Shown: one piece after another, positions 30,301 through 37,562 of the stretch
Layout of the letters: each line of letters starts with the position of its first letter
Numbering within the stretch: position 1 is the stretch's first letter
From: Kaistella pullorum
Lineage (GTDB): Bacteria; Bacteroidota; Bacteroidia; Flavobacteriales; Weeksellaceae
DNA: 64,000 nucleotides
Direction: 5' to 3'
Assembly (NCBI RefSeq): GCF_014837035.1
Contig: NZ_JACSPS010000002.1
Location: forward strand, 310,001-374,000
Program-made: the position numbers and the translations under genes
Notes under the pieces: model-generated
What the model saw: only the letters and a program-made list of their open reading frames with translations
Told to the model about the DNA's origin: nothing
The model's database searches: none

Positions 30301-30374
30301 GGCTCGGTAGTTCAATTGGATAGAATATCAGATTTCGGCTCTGAGGGTTAGGGGTTCGAGTCCCTTCCGGGTCA
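30301..30374 (+). tRNA. tRNA-Arg (anticodon TCG)
   Basis: 74 nt that fold as a cloverleaf. The acceptor GGCTCGG pairs with CCGGGTC (two G-T pairs), D stem GTTC/GAAT, anticodon stem TCAGA/TCTGA with loop TTTCGGC, a 5-nt variable loop, and T stem AGGGG/CCCTT with TTCGAGT. The anticodon is TCG (positions 34-36), reading CGA/CGN arginine codons. The discriminator is A and CCA is not encoded, as is common in Bacteroidota. A terminator follows directly. No integrase or duplicated 3' end is nearby. Confidence 0.95.
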
Positions 30375-30378
30375 CAAA

Positions 30379-30414
30379 AAAAGCGGCAAACTTTTTACAG
30401 TTTGCCGCTTTTCA
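30379..30414 (+). terminator. Terminator after tRNA-Arg (bidirectional)
   Basis: A 14-bp perfect stem (30379-30392 with 30399-30412) with loop TTTTAC, flanked by A and T runs. It also serves the convergent ohr operon. Confidence 0.88.
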
Positions 30415-30451
30415 TTTTACGTCTTACAAAGCTCAATTGTGTGTATCCACC

Positions 30452-30874
30452 TTAATTATTGGTTACGTTCAGCGTTACATCGATGTTATTCCGCGTCGCG
30501 TTGGAGTAGGGACACACCTGATGCGCTTTTTCTACCAAAGTCTCAGCTTCCTCCTGCGATACGCCCGGAACGTTCACGTTCAGCAGTACAGCCAGGCCGA
30601 ATCTACCGTTTTCAATCTGCCCGATACTTACTTCGGCAGTAACCGTAGTTTCACCGGTTTCAGTTTTGGATTTGCTGATCATCAGGTTCAGCGCGCTGTC
30701 AAAACACGCGGCGTAGCCTGCCGCGAACAACATTTCGGGGTTGGCAAAGTCATCGCTTTTGCCGCCGAGTGCTTTTGGAGTTCTGACATCAAGTTCGAGA
30801 ATTCCATTCTCACTTTTTACATGTCCGTCGCGGCCGCCTTTTGCAGTAACGCTTGTCGAATACAATGTTTTCAT
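30452..30874 (-). CDS. ohr: Organic hydroperoxide resistance protein (Ohr)
   Basis: A lipoyl/thiol-dependent peroxidase for organic hydroperoxides, 140 aa. The reactive Cys57 lies in FAAGYAACFDSAL and the resolving Cys121 in HQVCPYSNATRNNIDV. Glu47 and Arg15 are in the positions of the family catalytic residues. It is third in a minus-strand operon, nitroreductase-ohrR-ohr, starting 5 bp after ohrR. In Bacteroidota, Ohr may use the lipoylated subunits served by Lpd. Confidence 0.96.
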   Translation of the reverse strand: MKTLYSTSVTAKGGRDGHVKSENGILELDVRTPKALGGKSDDFANPEMLFAAGYAACFDSALNLMISKSKTETGETTVTAEVSIGQIENGRFGLAVLLNVNVPGVSQEEAETLVEKAHQVCPYSNATRNNIDVTLNVTNN

Positions 30875-30879
30875 ATCTT

Positions 30880-31314
30880 TTAATTTTCGATTTTGTTTAA
30901 TAATTTGTTCAGTGTCTCTTTCAGCGTACTGAGTTCTTCAGCGGACAGATTCAGCTTTTGCTGCATCTTTCCGGGAATAACACATGCTTTTTTCTGCAGC
31001 AGGTTTCCTTCCTCCGTCAAAAAAACTTCCACCACACGTTCATCTTCCTTTTTACGGTGCCTCACGATGTAGTTCTTGGCTTCCAGCCTTTTGAGCAGTG
31101 GTGTTAGTGTACCACTGTCCAGATAAAGTTTTTCACCGATCTGGTTTACGGTAAGGCGCTCATATTCCCACAAAACCATCATCACCAGATACTGCGAATA
31201 GGTGATATCAAGCTCTTCCAGAAAAGGACGGTACATGCCCGTGATTTCTTTGGCGATCACGTAAAACGGAAAGCAAAGCTGGTTTTCAATTTTCGGCGTA
31301 TCCGGTTGATCCAT
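30880..31314 (-). CDS. ohrR: MarR-family peroxide-sensing repressor OhrR
   Basis: A 144-aa winged-helix regulator. The peroxide-sensing Cys14 lies in ENQLCFPFY, the same N-terminal helix context as in Bacillus and Xanthomonas OhrR. The DNA-binding region includes VNQIGEKLYLDSGTLTPLLK and RRLEAKNYIVRHRKKEDER-like wing residues. A second Cys (KKACVIPGK) resembles the C-terminal Cys of 2-Cys OhrR. It sits between the nitroreductase and ohr, so it represses its own operon; the palindrome at 32011-32026 is the likely operator. Confidence 0.93.
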   Translation of the reverse strand: MDQPDTPKIENQLCFPFYVIAKEITGMYRPFLEELDITYSQYLVMMVLWEYERLTVNQIGEKLYLDSGTLTPLLKRLEAKNYIVRHRKKEDERVVEVFLTEEGNLLQKKACVIPGKMQQKLNLSAEELSTLKETLNKLLNKIEN

Positions 31315-31333
31315 GGTGAAGAATTTTAATTAA

Positions 31334-31966
31334 TTATTTGATGATTACAAATTCCTCCATCGGAATCCGTACTTTTTTCATGTTTGAGAGCCAGTCATTT
31401 TCGGCATCTCTGTACCCAAGATAAAGCAAACTAACGCTTTTAAGCCCAAGTTCTTTTAAACCAAGCACTTCATCCACCACTTCGGTACTGAAACCTTCCG
31501 CAGGTGTACTGTCGATCTTCAGTTCCGCAGCCTGCGCCATCGCCAAACCTAATGCGATATAAGTTTGTCTGGCCGTATGCGCGAAGTTTTCTTCGGCTGT
31601 CTGCGCACCATAAATTACTTTAAGCTGGTCTGTGTAACTGCTGAAGCGTCCTCTTGGTAACCCACGGACCTCGGTGTGGTAATCGTACACTTTATCAATT
31701 TTTTCCGCGGAGTAGCTGTCCCATGCTGCAAAGACGAGGACGTGCGAACAGTCGCGCATCACTTCCGGATTCAATGCTCCGGGTACCAATTTCTCTTTCA
31801 GTTCCTGATTTTCCACCAAAATCACACGGAAAGGCTGAAGGCCTGAAGAGGTAGGTGCCAGGCGGCTAGCTTCTAAAATTTTATTTAAATCTTCTTCGCT
31901 TACCTTTTTTGTTGAATCGTAAGCTTTCACGGCGTGGCGCCATTTTAAGTTCTCTATTAAAGACAT
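31334..31966 (-). CDS. NAD(P)H-dependent nitroreductase-family flavoprotein
   Basis: A 210-aa FMN-dependent enzyme of the NfsB/NfnB type. The FMN-binding Arg-His lies in KWRHAVKAYDSTKKVSE; LEASRLAPTSSGLQPFRVIL and FAHTARQTYIALGLAMAQAA are also typical. It reduces nitro compounds, quinones or reactive electrophiles. It is the first gene of the operon with ohrR (19 bp downstream) and ohr, under the palindrome-covered promoter, so it is predicted to be peroxide-inducible. The substrate in the cell is unknown. Confidence 0.92.
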   Translation of the reverse strand: MSLIENLKWRHAVKAYDSTKKVSEEDLNKILEASRLAPTSSGLQPFRVILVENQELKEKLVPGALNPEVMRDCSHVLVFAAWDSYSAEKIDKVYDYHTEVRGLPRGRFSSYTDQLKVIYGAQTAEENFAHTARQTYIALGLAMAQAAELKIDSTPAEGFSTEVVDEVLGLKELGLKSVSLLYLGYRDAENDWLSNMKKVRIPMEEFVIIK

Positions 31967-31993
31967 ATTGCTTTTGTTTTAATTTTCTGACGT

Positions 31994-32026
31994 CAAAGAT
32001 ACGCAAAATTATATTGCGTGCAATAT
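31994..32026 (-). promoter_or_regulatory. Promoter with overlapping OhrR-type operator
   Basis: On the minus strand, TTG (plus 32021-32023), a 19-bp spacer and TATCTTTG (plus 31994-32001) match the flavobacterial consensus exactly. The perfect 16-bp inverted repeat ATATTGC-GT-GCAATAT (32011-32026) contains the -33 TTG. A dimeric repressor bound there would block the operon start. That OhrR is this repressor is inferred from the operon content. Confidence 0.7.
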
Positions 32027-32055
32027 GATTGCTTAAAATTATGTAGCATTAAAGC

Positions 32056-32085
32056 AAAAAAACCGCTTGCGGTCAGCAAACGGTC
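32056..32085 (-). terminator. Intrinsic terminator after transaldolase gene
   Basis: CCGTTTGC/GCAAGCGG on the minus strand (8-bp stem with one G-T pair, 5-nt loop), followed by seven T (plus-strand A run 32056-32062). Confidence 0.8.
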
Positions 32086-32105
32086 TCATATAAGTAAAAA
32101 TATCG

Positions 32106-32759
32106 TTAACCCATTTTCTTCGCGTCAGCTACAAACTGCGCCAGACCGGAGTCTGTCAAAGGGTGTTTGAGTAAATTTAAAATAGATCCAAGCGGTGAAG
32201 TCACTACATCTGCACCAATTTTTGCACAGTTGATGATGTGCATCGGCGAACGGATAGAGGCGGCGAGGATTTCAGTATCGAACATATAGTTATCAAAAAT
32301 AATCCGGATTTCCTCAATCAGGTTCAGGCCGTCAACCGAGATATCATCAAGTCTTCCAAGGAAAGGTGAAACGTAGGTTGCACCTGCTTTAGCGGCCAGC
32401 AAAGCCTGTCCGGCAGAGAAAATCAGCGTACAGTTGGTCTTGATGCCTTTGTCTGAAAAATATTTGAGCGCTTTGATGCCGTCTTTGATCATCGGGATCT
32501 TTACCACGATGTTTGGGTGAATGGCGGCCAGTTCATCACCCTCCGCAATCATTTCTTCGTAGGTTGTACTAAGAACTTCCGCTGAAATATCGCCGTCTGC
32601 AATCTCACAGATGGTTTTATAATGTGTAAGGATTGCTTCCTTGCCGCTGATGCCTTCTTTGGCCATCAGTGATGGATTGGTGGTTACGCCGTCTAAAATT
32701 CCGAGGTCCTGTGCTTCTCTGATCTGATCGAGATTGGCCGTGTCGATGAAAAACTTCAT
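32106..32759 (-). CDS. tal: Transaldolase, short (MipB/TalC-like) type
   Basis: A 217-aa TIM-barrel aldolase starting [20 protein letters not shown]. The Schiff-base lysine is expected in the [20 protein letters not shown] region, and the family segment [14 protein letters not shown] is present. The length matches the short transaldolase/fructose-6-phosphate aldolase class, not the 310-aa TalB class. It acts in the non-oxidative pentose phosphate pathway. True transaldolase versus F6P aldolase activity cannot be separated by eye. It has its own -7 box and terminator. Confidence 0.93.
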   Translation of the reverse strand: MKFFIDTANLDQIREAQDLGILDGVTTNPSLMAKEGISGKEAILTHYKTICEIADGDISAEVLSTTYEEMIAEGDELAAIHPNIVVKIPMIKDGIKALKYFSDKGIKTNCTLIFSAGQALLAAKAGATYVSPFLGRLDDISVDGLNLIEEIRIIFDNYMFDTEILAASIRSPMHIINCAKIGADVVTSPLGSILNLLKHPLTDSGLAQFVADAKKMG

Positions 32760-32776
32760 ATTAAAAATTGTTTGGG

Positions 32777-32784
32777 CAAAGATA
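32777..32784 (-). promoter_or_regulatory. Candidate -7 box of tal
   Basis: TATCTTTG on the minus strand matches TAnnTTTG and lies 17 bp upstream of the tal ATG. Confidence 0.45.
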
Positions 32785-32833
32785 AGATATTAAGCGTCAA
32801 GCCGAAAGTGATTTTCTCCCGAATGTGCCCGAA

Positions 32834-34741
32834 TTAAACCCTTTCATTCTTGATTTCATCCACGATCTCCGGGTTCAGGAGGGTAGAGGTATCGCCAAAA
32901 TTGCTGAAATCGCCTTCCGCAATTTTTCTGAGGATTCTACGCATGATTTTTCCTGAACGTGTTTTCGGCAGCGCCGACACAAATTGTATTTTGTCGAGTT
33001 TGGCGATAGGTCCCACGGTGTCGCTGATGACCTGGTTAATTTCCTTTCGCAGGTTTTCACGGTCGCGGCTTTCACCGACATCTTTTAAAATAACATAACC
33101 ATAAAGTGCACTTCCTTTGATGTCGTGCGGATAACCTACAATCGCTGATTCTGCTACGGCCGGATGTTGGTTTACACTGTCTTCGATTGGTGCCGTACCC
33201 AAATTGTGACCCGAAACGATAATCACATCATCTACACGTCCCGTAATCCTGTAATAGCCGACTTCGTCCCGAAGTGCGCCGTCTCCGGTGAAATATTTGC
33301 CCGGAAAAGCCGTAAAGTAGGTGTCTTTGTACCGCTGGTGATCGCCCCAGATCGTGCGCGCAATTCCGGGCCAGGGAAAACGGATGCAGAGGTTGCCGTC
33401 AACCTGATTTCCCGTAATCTCGTTCCGCTTGTCGTCCATTAAAACCGGCTGAATCCCGGGAAGGGGAAGTGTAGCATACGTGGGTTTGGTGGGGGTTACA
33501 AACGGTATCGGTGAAATCATGATGCCGCCGGTTTCTGTTTGCCACCAGGTATCGACGACCGGACATTTTTTCTTGCCCACATGATCGTTATACCAGTGCC
33601 AGGCTTCATCGTTAATAGGTTCACCCACAGAACCGATGACACGCAAGCTCGACAGATCATGTTTCTCAACCCATTCATAAGATTCTTTCGCGAGTGAACG
33701 GATGGCAGTGGGCGCGGTGTAAAACTGTGTAATCTTATGTTTTTCAATCACTTCCCAGAATCGGTCAGGTTCGGGATAAGTGGGTACACCTTCAAAAATC
33801 ACTGTGGTAGCACCGTTTGCGAGCGGTCCGTATAGGATATATGAGTGGCCGGTGATCCAGCCAATATCAGCCGTACACCAGTAAATATCGTTTTCCTGAT
33901 AATTAAAAACATTTTTAAAAGTGTATGCTGTGTAGACCATGTACCCGGCAGTGGTGTGAAGCATACCTTTCGGCTTGCCTGTAGATCCGGACGTGTAAAG
34001 GATAAACAGCGGATCCTCGGCATCCATAATTACCGAAATAAAATCTGAGGGCGCTTTCTCATACAGCGGTTCCAGCCAGAAATCGCGTCCTTCCTTCATG
34101 GTCACCTCGCCGCTGGTGCGTTTCACCACCAGAATTTTTTCAACACTTGGGCAGCTTTCCACTGCTTCGTCGATAATTCCTTTTAAATCTATGGCTTTGT
34201 TCCCCCGGTAACTTCCGTCTGAGCATACGATCCATTTTGCTTCACAATCATTAACCCGTGAGGTCACTGCCGCAGCGGAAAAACCCGCAAATATCACGGA
34301 ATGTACAGCTCCCAGCCGCGCGCACGCCAGCATGGTCACCGCCAGCTCCGGAATCATGGGAAGGTAGATGCATACGCGGTCTCCTTTTTTCACGCCCAAA
34401 TCACGCAGCACGTTCGCCATCTTGCAGACGCGCGCGTGCAGATCGGCGTAGGTGATATGCTGCGCCTCCTCGCCCGGATCGTTGGGTTCCCAGATGATGG
34501 CGGTTTTTTCCCCACGAAGGGACAGATGGCGGTCCAGACAGTTTTTGGTGATGTTCAGTTTGGCGTTTTTAAACCATTTGATTTTCGCCTCCTGCATGTC
34601 ATATTCCACCACTTTACTCCAGCGCTGGTACCAAACAAAGTTTTCGTCAGCAATTTTGTCCCAGAACTTTTTGGGGTTTTTAATTGATTTTTTATACTGT
34701 TTGAAATAGTCGGGAAGACTGTCTATATAATAGTTTTTCAT
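32834..34741 (-). CDS. acs: Acetyl-CoA synthetase
   Basis: AMP-forming acetate:CoA ligase, 635 aa. The adenylation motif appears as LFILYTSGSTGKPKGMLHTT, the core A5-like motif as VVDTWWQTETGGIMISPI, and the hinge/C-terminal domain starts near YYRITGRVDDVIIVSGHN. The regulatory/catalytic lysine is Lys598 in LPKTRSGKIMRRILRK, the usual acetylation site. It activates acetate for the TCA cycle. Divergent from pyrB across a 242-bp region. No acetylation-control gene is adjacent. Confidence 0.96.
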   Translation of the reverse strand: MKNYYIDSLPDYFKQYKKSIKNPKKFWDKIADENFVWYQRWSKVVEYDMQEAKIKWFKNAKLNITKNCLDRHLSLRGEKTAIIWEPNDPGEEAQHITYADLHARVCKMANVLRDLGVKKGDRVCIYLPMIPELAVTMLACARLGAVHSVIFAGFSAAAVTSRVNDCEAKWIVCSDGSYRGNKAIDLKGIIDEAVESCPSVEKILVVKRTSGEVTMKEGRDFWLEPLYEKAPSDFISVIMDAEDPLFILYTSGSTGKPKGMLHTTAGYMVYTAYTFKNVFNYQENDIYWCTADIGWITGHSYILYGPLANGATTVIFEGVPTYPEPDRFWEVIEKHKITQFYTAPTAIRSLAKESYEWVEKHDLSSLRVIGSVGEPINDEAWHWYNDHVGKKKCPVVDTWWQTETGGIMISPIPFVTPTKPTYATLPLPGIQPVLMDDKRNEITGNQVDGNLCIRFPWPGIARTIWGDHQRYKDTYFTAFPGKYFTGDGALRDEVGYYRITGRVDDVIIVSGHNLGTAPIEDSVNQHPAVAESAIVGYPHDIKGSALYGYVILKDVGESRDRENLRKEINQVISDTVGPIAKLDKIQFVSALPKTRSGKIMRRILRKIAEGDFSNFGDTSTLLNPEIVDEIKNERV

Positions 34742-34851
34742 TCCACATTAATTTTATCTTTAAATTTAAAAATAAAAAGGATACAGAATGACGCTGTAAG
34801 CGTTTTTAGCAGAAATTGGTTCCACCTGTTCGCAGGAAACAAAATATTTCG

Positions 34852-34859
34852 TACATTTG
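34852..34859 (+). promoter_or_regulatory. -7 box of the pyrB leader transcript
   Basis: TACATTTG matches TAnnTTTG exactly. It is upstream of a 22-codon ORF starting at 34866 and an intrinsic terminator, so it should start the pyrB leader transcript. No well-spaced TTG is present. Confidence 0.5.
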
Positions 34860-34865
34860 CGCCTA

Positions 34866-34934
34866 ATGAAAGGTACATTTCCATTAGACGATCTACACAA
34901 AGGCAGCGACGCCGGAAAAACAATATTTATTTAA
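34866..34934 (+). CDS. Putative pyrB leader peptide (22 aa)
   Basis: An ORF of 22 codons beginning MKGTFPLDDLHKGSDAGKTI and ending FI. It starts 6 bp after the -7 box, so the mRNA would be leaderless or nearly so. Its TAA (34932-34934) overlaps the first bases of the terminator stem (34933-34942). A ribosome reaching the stop would cover the left arm and prevent the hairpin. This geometry parallels pyrL of E. coli pyrBI; the sequences are not related. Translation is not proved. Confidence 0.45.
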   Translation: MKGTFPLDDLHKGSDAGKTIFI

Positions 34935-34965
34935 AACGAAGCTTTTTTGGCTTCGTTTTTTTTTG
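34933..34965 (+). terminator. Intrinsic terminator in the pyrB leader (attenuator candidate)
   Basis: AAAACGAAGC (34933-34942) pairs perfectly with GCTTCGTTTT (34950-34959), loop of 7 nt, followed by a T tract to 34964. The upstream gene acs is divergent, so no plus-strand gene upstream needs a terminator. It therefore lies inside the 5' leader of pyrB, 19 bp before ATG 34984. Direction is set by the T tract on the plus strand only. Confidence 0.8.
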
Positions 34966-34983
34966 ATTTAAAATCTAAAAACT

Positions 34984-35874
34984 ATGTTAAGAATCACCGA
35001 CTTATCCATTGAAAAAATCAATTCATTGCTCGATTCAGCTGATGAATTCGCGAACGGCAAGATCCAGCGTGCTACGCAGGATGTGTTTGTTGCCAATCTT
35101 TTCTTCGAAGACAGCACGCGCACAAAAACCAGTTTTGATATTGCCCAGCGCAAACTGGGTCTTCAGGTAGTGCCGTTTGATATCACTACCAGTTCCCTCA
35201 ACAAAGGAGAATCGCTGTATGATACGGTGAAGACTTTAAAAAGTTTAGGCATTGACCTGGCCGTGGTGAGGCATCCCAAAGACAAATTTTACGAAGAACT
35301 GAAATCAATCGGTTTACCCGTCATCAATGGTGGCGACGGTACCGGAAACCATCCTTCACAGAATCTGCTTGACCTGATGACGATACGTCAGGAATTCGGT
35401 CACTTTAAAGGTTTGAAAATCGGAATTGTAGGTGACGTGAAGCACAGCAGAGTAGCGAACTCTAACGCCGTAGCGCTGCGCAAAATGGGTGCGAAGGTAT
35501 ATTTTTCAGGTCCGGAAAAATGGTTTGACGAAGGCACGATCATCAACGGAACCTATCTGTCCATCGATGATCTGGTGAAAGAAGTGGATGTTTTGATGCT
35601 TCTGAGAATTCAGCATGAAAGGCACGGCGAAAAGATGAAGATTTCGCTCGAAAGTTATCACCGCAAATTCGGTCTGACGGTTGACCGTGAGAAAATGATG
35701 AAAGAAAAGGCGATCATCATGCATCCCGCACCGATCAACCGTGGTGTTGAAATAGCCAATAGCCTCGTGGAATGCGGTCGCTCACGGATTTTCAAGCAAA
35801 TGCAGAACGGCGTTTTCGCGCGGATGGCAATTTTAAAAGATGCGCTGGAAGCGGAAGGTTTTCAGTTTGGGTAA
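34984..35874 (+). CDS. pyrB: Aspartate carbamoyltransferase, catalytic subunit
   Basis: Second step of pyrimidine synthesis: carbamoyl phosphate plus aspartate gives carbamoyl aspartate. The 296-aa product carries the carbamoyl-phosphate motif in FFEDSTRTKTSFDIAQRKLG, NGGDGTGNHPSQNLLDLMTI, and MHPAPINRGVEIANSLVE. No regulatory PyrI gene is adjacent. It heads the plus-strand run pyrB-carA-S23-carB and is preceded by an attenuator-like leader. The stop codon abuts a 140-bp array of 7-bp repeats. Confidence 0.96.
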   Translation: MLRITDLSIEKINSLLDSADEFANGKIQRATQDVFVANLFFEDSTRTKTSFDIAQRKLGLQVVPFDITTSSLNKGESLYDTVKTLKSLGIDLAVVRHPKDKFYEELKSIGLPVINGGDGTGNHPSQNLLDLMTIRQEFGHFKGLKIGIVGDVKHSRVANSNAVALRKMGAKVYFSGPEKWFDEGTIINGTYLSIDDLVKEVDVLMLLRIQHERHGEKMKISLESYHRKFGLTVDREKMMKEKAIIMHPAPINRGVEIANSLVECGRSRIFKQMQNGVFARMAILKDALEAEGFQFG

Positions 35875-36014
35875 GAGTCGAGAGCCAAGAGCCGAGAGCC
35901 AAGAGCCAAGAGTCGAGAGTCAAGAGTCAAGAGTCGAGAGCCAAGAGCCAAGAGCCAAGAGTCGAGAGTCAAGAGCCAAGAGTCGAGAGCGAGGAGTTAG
36001 GGGCCGAGAGCTAA
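35875..36014 (+). repeat. Tandem 7-bp repeat array, 20 units of GAGYCRA
   Basis: Twenty contiguous heptamers start on the base after the pyrB stop. Most read GAGCCAA, GAGTCGA, GAGTCAA or GAGCCGA; the last four are degenerate (GAGCGAG, GAGTTAG, GGGCCGA, GAGCTAA). The array is stop-free in the three forward frames. It lies between pyrB and carA and would be transcribed. Confidence 0.95.
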
Positions 36015-36057
36015 AACGAAGAATCGATAACACGTGATCGTTGTATAATCTCCAGAG

Positions 36058-36085
36058 CTGAGTCTTGCATCTTGATTCTTGTCTC
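36058..36085 (-). repeat. Inverted 7-bp repeat cluster upstream of carA
   Basis: Four heptamers in the opposite orientation: CTGAGTC, TTGCATC, TTGATTC, TTGTCTC (reverse complements of the GAnnCRA type). It ends 18 bp before carA and faces the array at 35875-36014. Confidence 0.7.
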
Positions 36086-36103
36086 TAAAAATCTAAAATA
36101 AGA

Positions 36104-37210
36104 ATGAAAAAGAAATTAATATTAGAAAGCGGTGACGTTTTCCATGGTGAAGGTTTCGGCGCTAACTTTGAAACCAGCGGGGAAGTGGTCTTCAATACCG
36201 GAATGACGGGTTACCAGGAGCTTATTTCTGATCCGTCCTACTGTGGACAGATCGTCTGCATGACGTATCCGCTTATCGGAAATTACGGCATCAACCGCGA
36301 TGATTATGAAAGTATTGAGCCCGCAATCAAAGGACTGATCGTAAAGGAACTGTGCGATTATCCGTCCAACTTCAGGAACCAACTGACACTTGACGAATTT
36401 TTCCAGAAGAAAAAACTGTCTGGTATTTCAGGAGTTGATACAAGAAGATTGACCCGTGTTTTACGCAGCAAAGGCGTTGTAAAAGGTAAAATTGTTCCTG
36501 CAGATGCAAATGAAAACGAAGTAATCGAATATTTAAGAACTACTGATTTTCCAACCAATCAGGTTGAAAGTGTTTCTACAAAAACTGCGTACGCCAGTCC
36601 GGGAAGAGGATTAAAAGTTGTTTTAGTCGATTTCGGTTCTAAACTCGGCATCCTGCGCGAACTTACCCAACGCGACTGCGACGTAACCGTGGTGTCGCAA
36701 AATATCACTGCCGAAGAAATTTTATTGATAAATCCTGATGGTGTCATGCTTTCCAACGGTCCCGGTGATCCCGAAGATGTGAAAGGTGCCTCAGAACTCA
36801 TCAACGGTCTGCTCGGTAAAGTGCCGATTTTCGGAATCTGCCTGGGACACCAGCTGATCGGTTTGGCGTGCGGCGCAAAGACATTCAAACTTAAATTCGG
36901 TCACCGCGGCGGAAACCATCCCGTATTGGACTTGAAGACCAATAAAGTTGCCATCACTTCCCAGAATCACGGTTACGCAGTGGACCAAGAATCCCTCAAA
37001 AACACCGATCTGGAAGAAACCCACATCGCCCTGAACGACAGAACCAACGAAGGACTGAAACATAAAATCCACCCGTGCTTCTCCGTTCAGTATCACCCGG
37101 AAGCCAGCCCGGGCCCTGAGGATGCGAATTATCTGTTTGATGAGTTTATTGGTTTAATGGAAGGGTTTAAGAACGAAGAGCCAAGAATCGAGAGCCAAGA
37201 CTATGCATAA
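36104..37210 (+). CDS. carA: Carbamoyl phosphate synthase, small (glutaminase) subunit
   Basis: Supplies ammonia from glutamine to CarB. The 368-aa product has the CarA N-terminal domain (LILESGDVFHGEGFGANFET, VFNTGMTGYQELISDPSYCG). Its class I amidotransferase domain has the nucleophile Cys in FGICLGHQLIGLACG and His/Glu in QYHPEASPGP. The conserved fold ends near LFDEFIGLMEGF. The last residues ([12 protein letters not shown]) are encoded by the heptamer repeats at 37171-37198, so the C-terminus was extended or replaced by the repeat. The stop overlaps the ATG of the next gene. Confidence 0.96.
   Translation: MKKKLILESGDVFHGEGFGANFETSGEVVFNTGMTGYQELISDPSYCGQIVCMTYPLIGNYGINRDDYESIEPAIKGLIVKELCDYPSNFRNQLTLDEFFQKKKLSGISGVDTRRLTRVLRSKGVVKGKIVPADANENEVIEYLRTTDFPTNQVESVSTKTAYASPGRGLKVVLVDFGSKLGILRELTQRDCDVTVVSQNITAEEILLINPDGVMLSNGPGDPEDVKGASELINGLLGKVPIFGICLGHQLIGLACGAKTFKLKFGHRGGNHPVLDLKTNKVAITSQNHGYAVDQESLKNTDLEETHIALNDRTNEGLKHKIHPCFSVQYHPEASPGPEDANYLFDEFIGLMEGFKNEEPRIESQDYA
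37171..37198 (+). repeat. Forward 7-bp repeats inside the carA 3' end
   Basis: Four heptamers: GAACGAA, GAGCCAA, GAATCGA, GAGCCAA, belonging to the same family as the array after pyrB. They are in frame in carA and end 4 bp before the start of the four-helix-bundle gene. Confidence 0.85.
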
Positions 37211-37562
37211 TTTTGAAAAATTACTTTTCTGGCAGAAATCAATTCTTCTTGCAAAGAAAATTTATCTTATTTCTCATAAAATATCATCTGAAGAAAGATT
37301 TGGTTTGATTTCTCAGATGAAAAGATCCGCAGTTTCGATTCCGTCAAATATTGCTGAAGGTTCTGGCCGGAACAGCGAAAAAGAATTCAATCACTTCCTC
37401 GCAATCGCACTGGGATCTGCATTTGAGCTTCAGACACAGTTAATTTTATCTAAAGAACTTGAACTTTTGGACGATGTTTCTGCTAATGACCTGATTGCCG
37501 ATGTGTCTGAAATTCAAAAAATGATTTATTCCTTTAGAAACAACCTTGTAAAAAAATCTTGA
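37203..37562 (+). CDS. Four-helix-bundle protein (S23/IVP family) between carA and carB
   Basis: A 119-aa all-helical protein. The signature [17 protein letters not shown] and the following [20 protein letters not shown] identify the four-helix-bundle family first met in 23S rRNA intervening sequences and related to the Avd accessory protein of retroelements. No rRNA or reverse transcriptase is nearby. It overlaps the end of carA (ATGCATAA) and is followed by inverted heptamers that overlap its stop codon. It has no role in pyrimidine synthesis that I know of and looks inserted into the operon. Molecular function unknown; nucleic-acid binding is proposed for relatives. Confidence 0.9.
   Translation: MHNFEKLLFWQKSILLAKKIYLISHKISSEERFGLISQMKRSAVSIPSNIAEGSGRNSEKEFNHFLAIALGSAFELQTQLILSKELELLDDVSANDLIADVSEIQKMIYSFRNNLVKKS

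Noticed and set aside
30301-30374. tRNA-Arg as an integration site for a mobile island
   Set aside because: No integrase and no duplicated tRNA 3' end; both flanks look like ordinary chromosomal genes.
35875-36014. CRISPR array after pyrB
   Set aside because: The units are contiguous 7-mers without spacers and there are no cas genes.
35772-36037. ORFs running through the heptamer array (EPRAKSQESR-type repeats)
   Set aside because: The frames are open only because GAGYCRA has no stop codons; no start or signal supports a protein.
37203-37562. Diversity-generating retroelement accessory gene (avd)
   Set aside because: The fold family is related, but there is no reverse transcriptase and no template/variable repeat pair in the window.
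37203-37562. 23S rRNA intervening-sequence ORF
   Set aside because: The gene family fits, but the surroundings are carA and carB, not rRNA.
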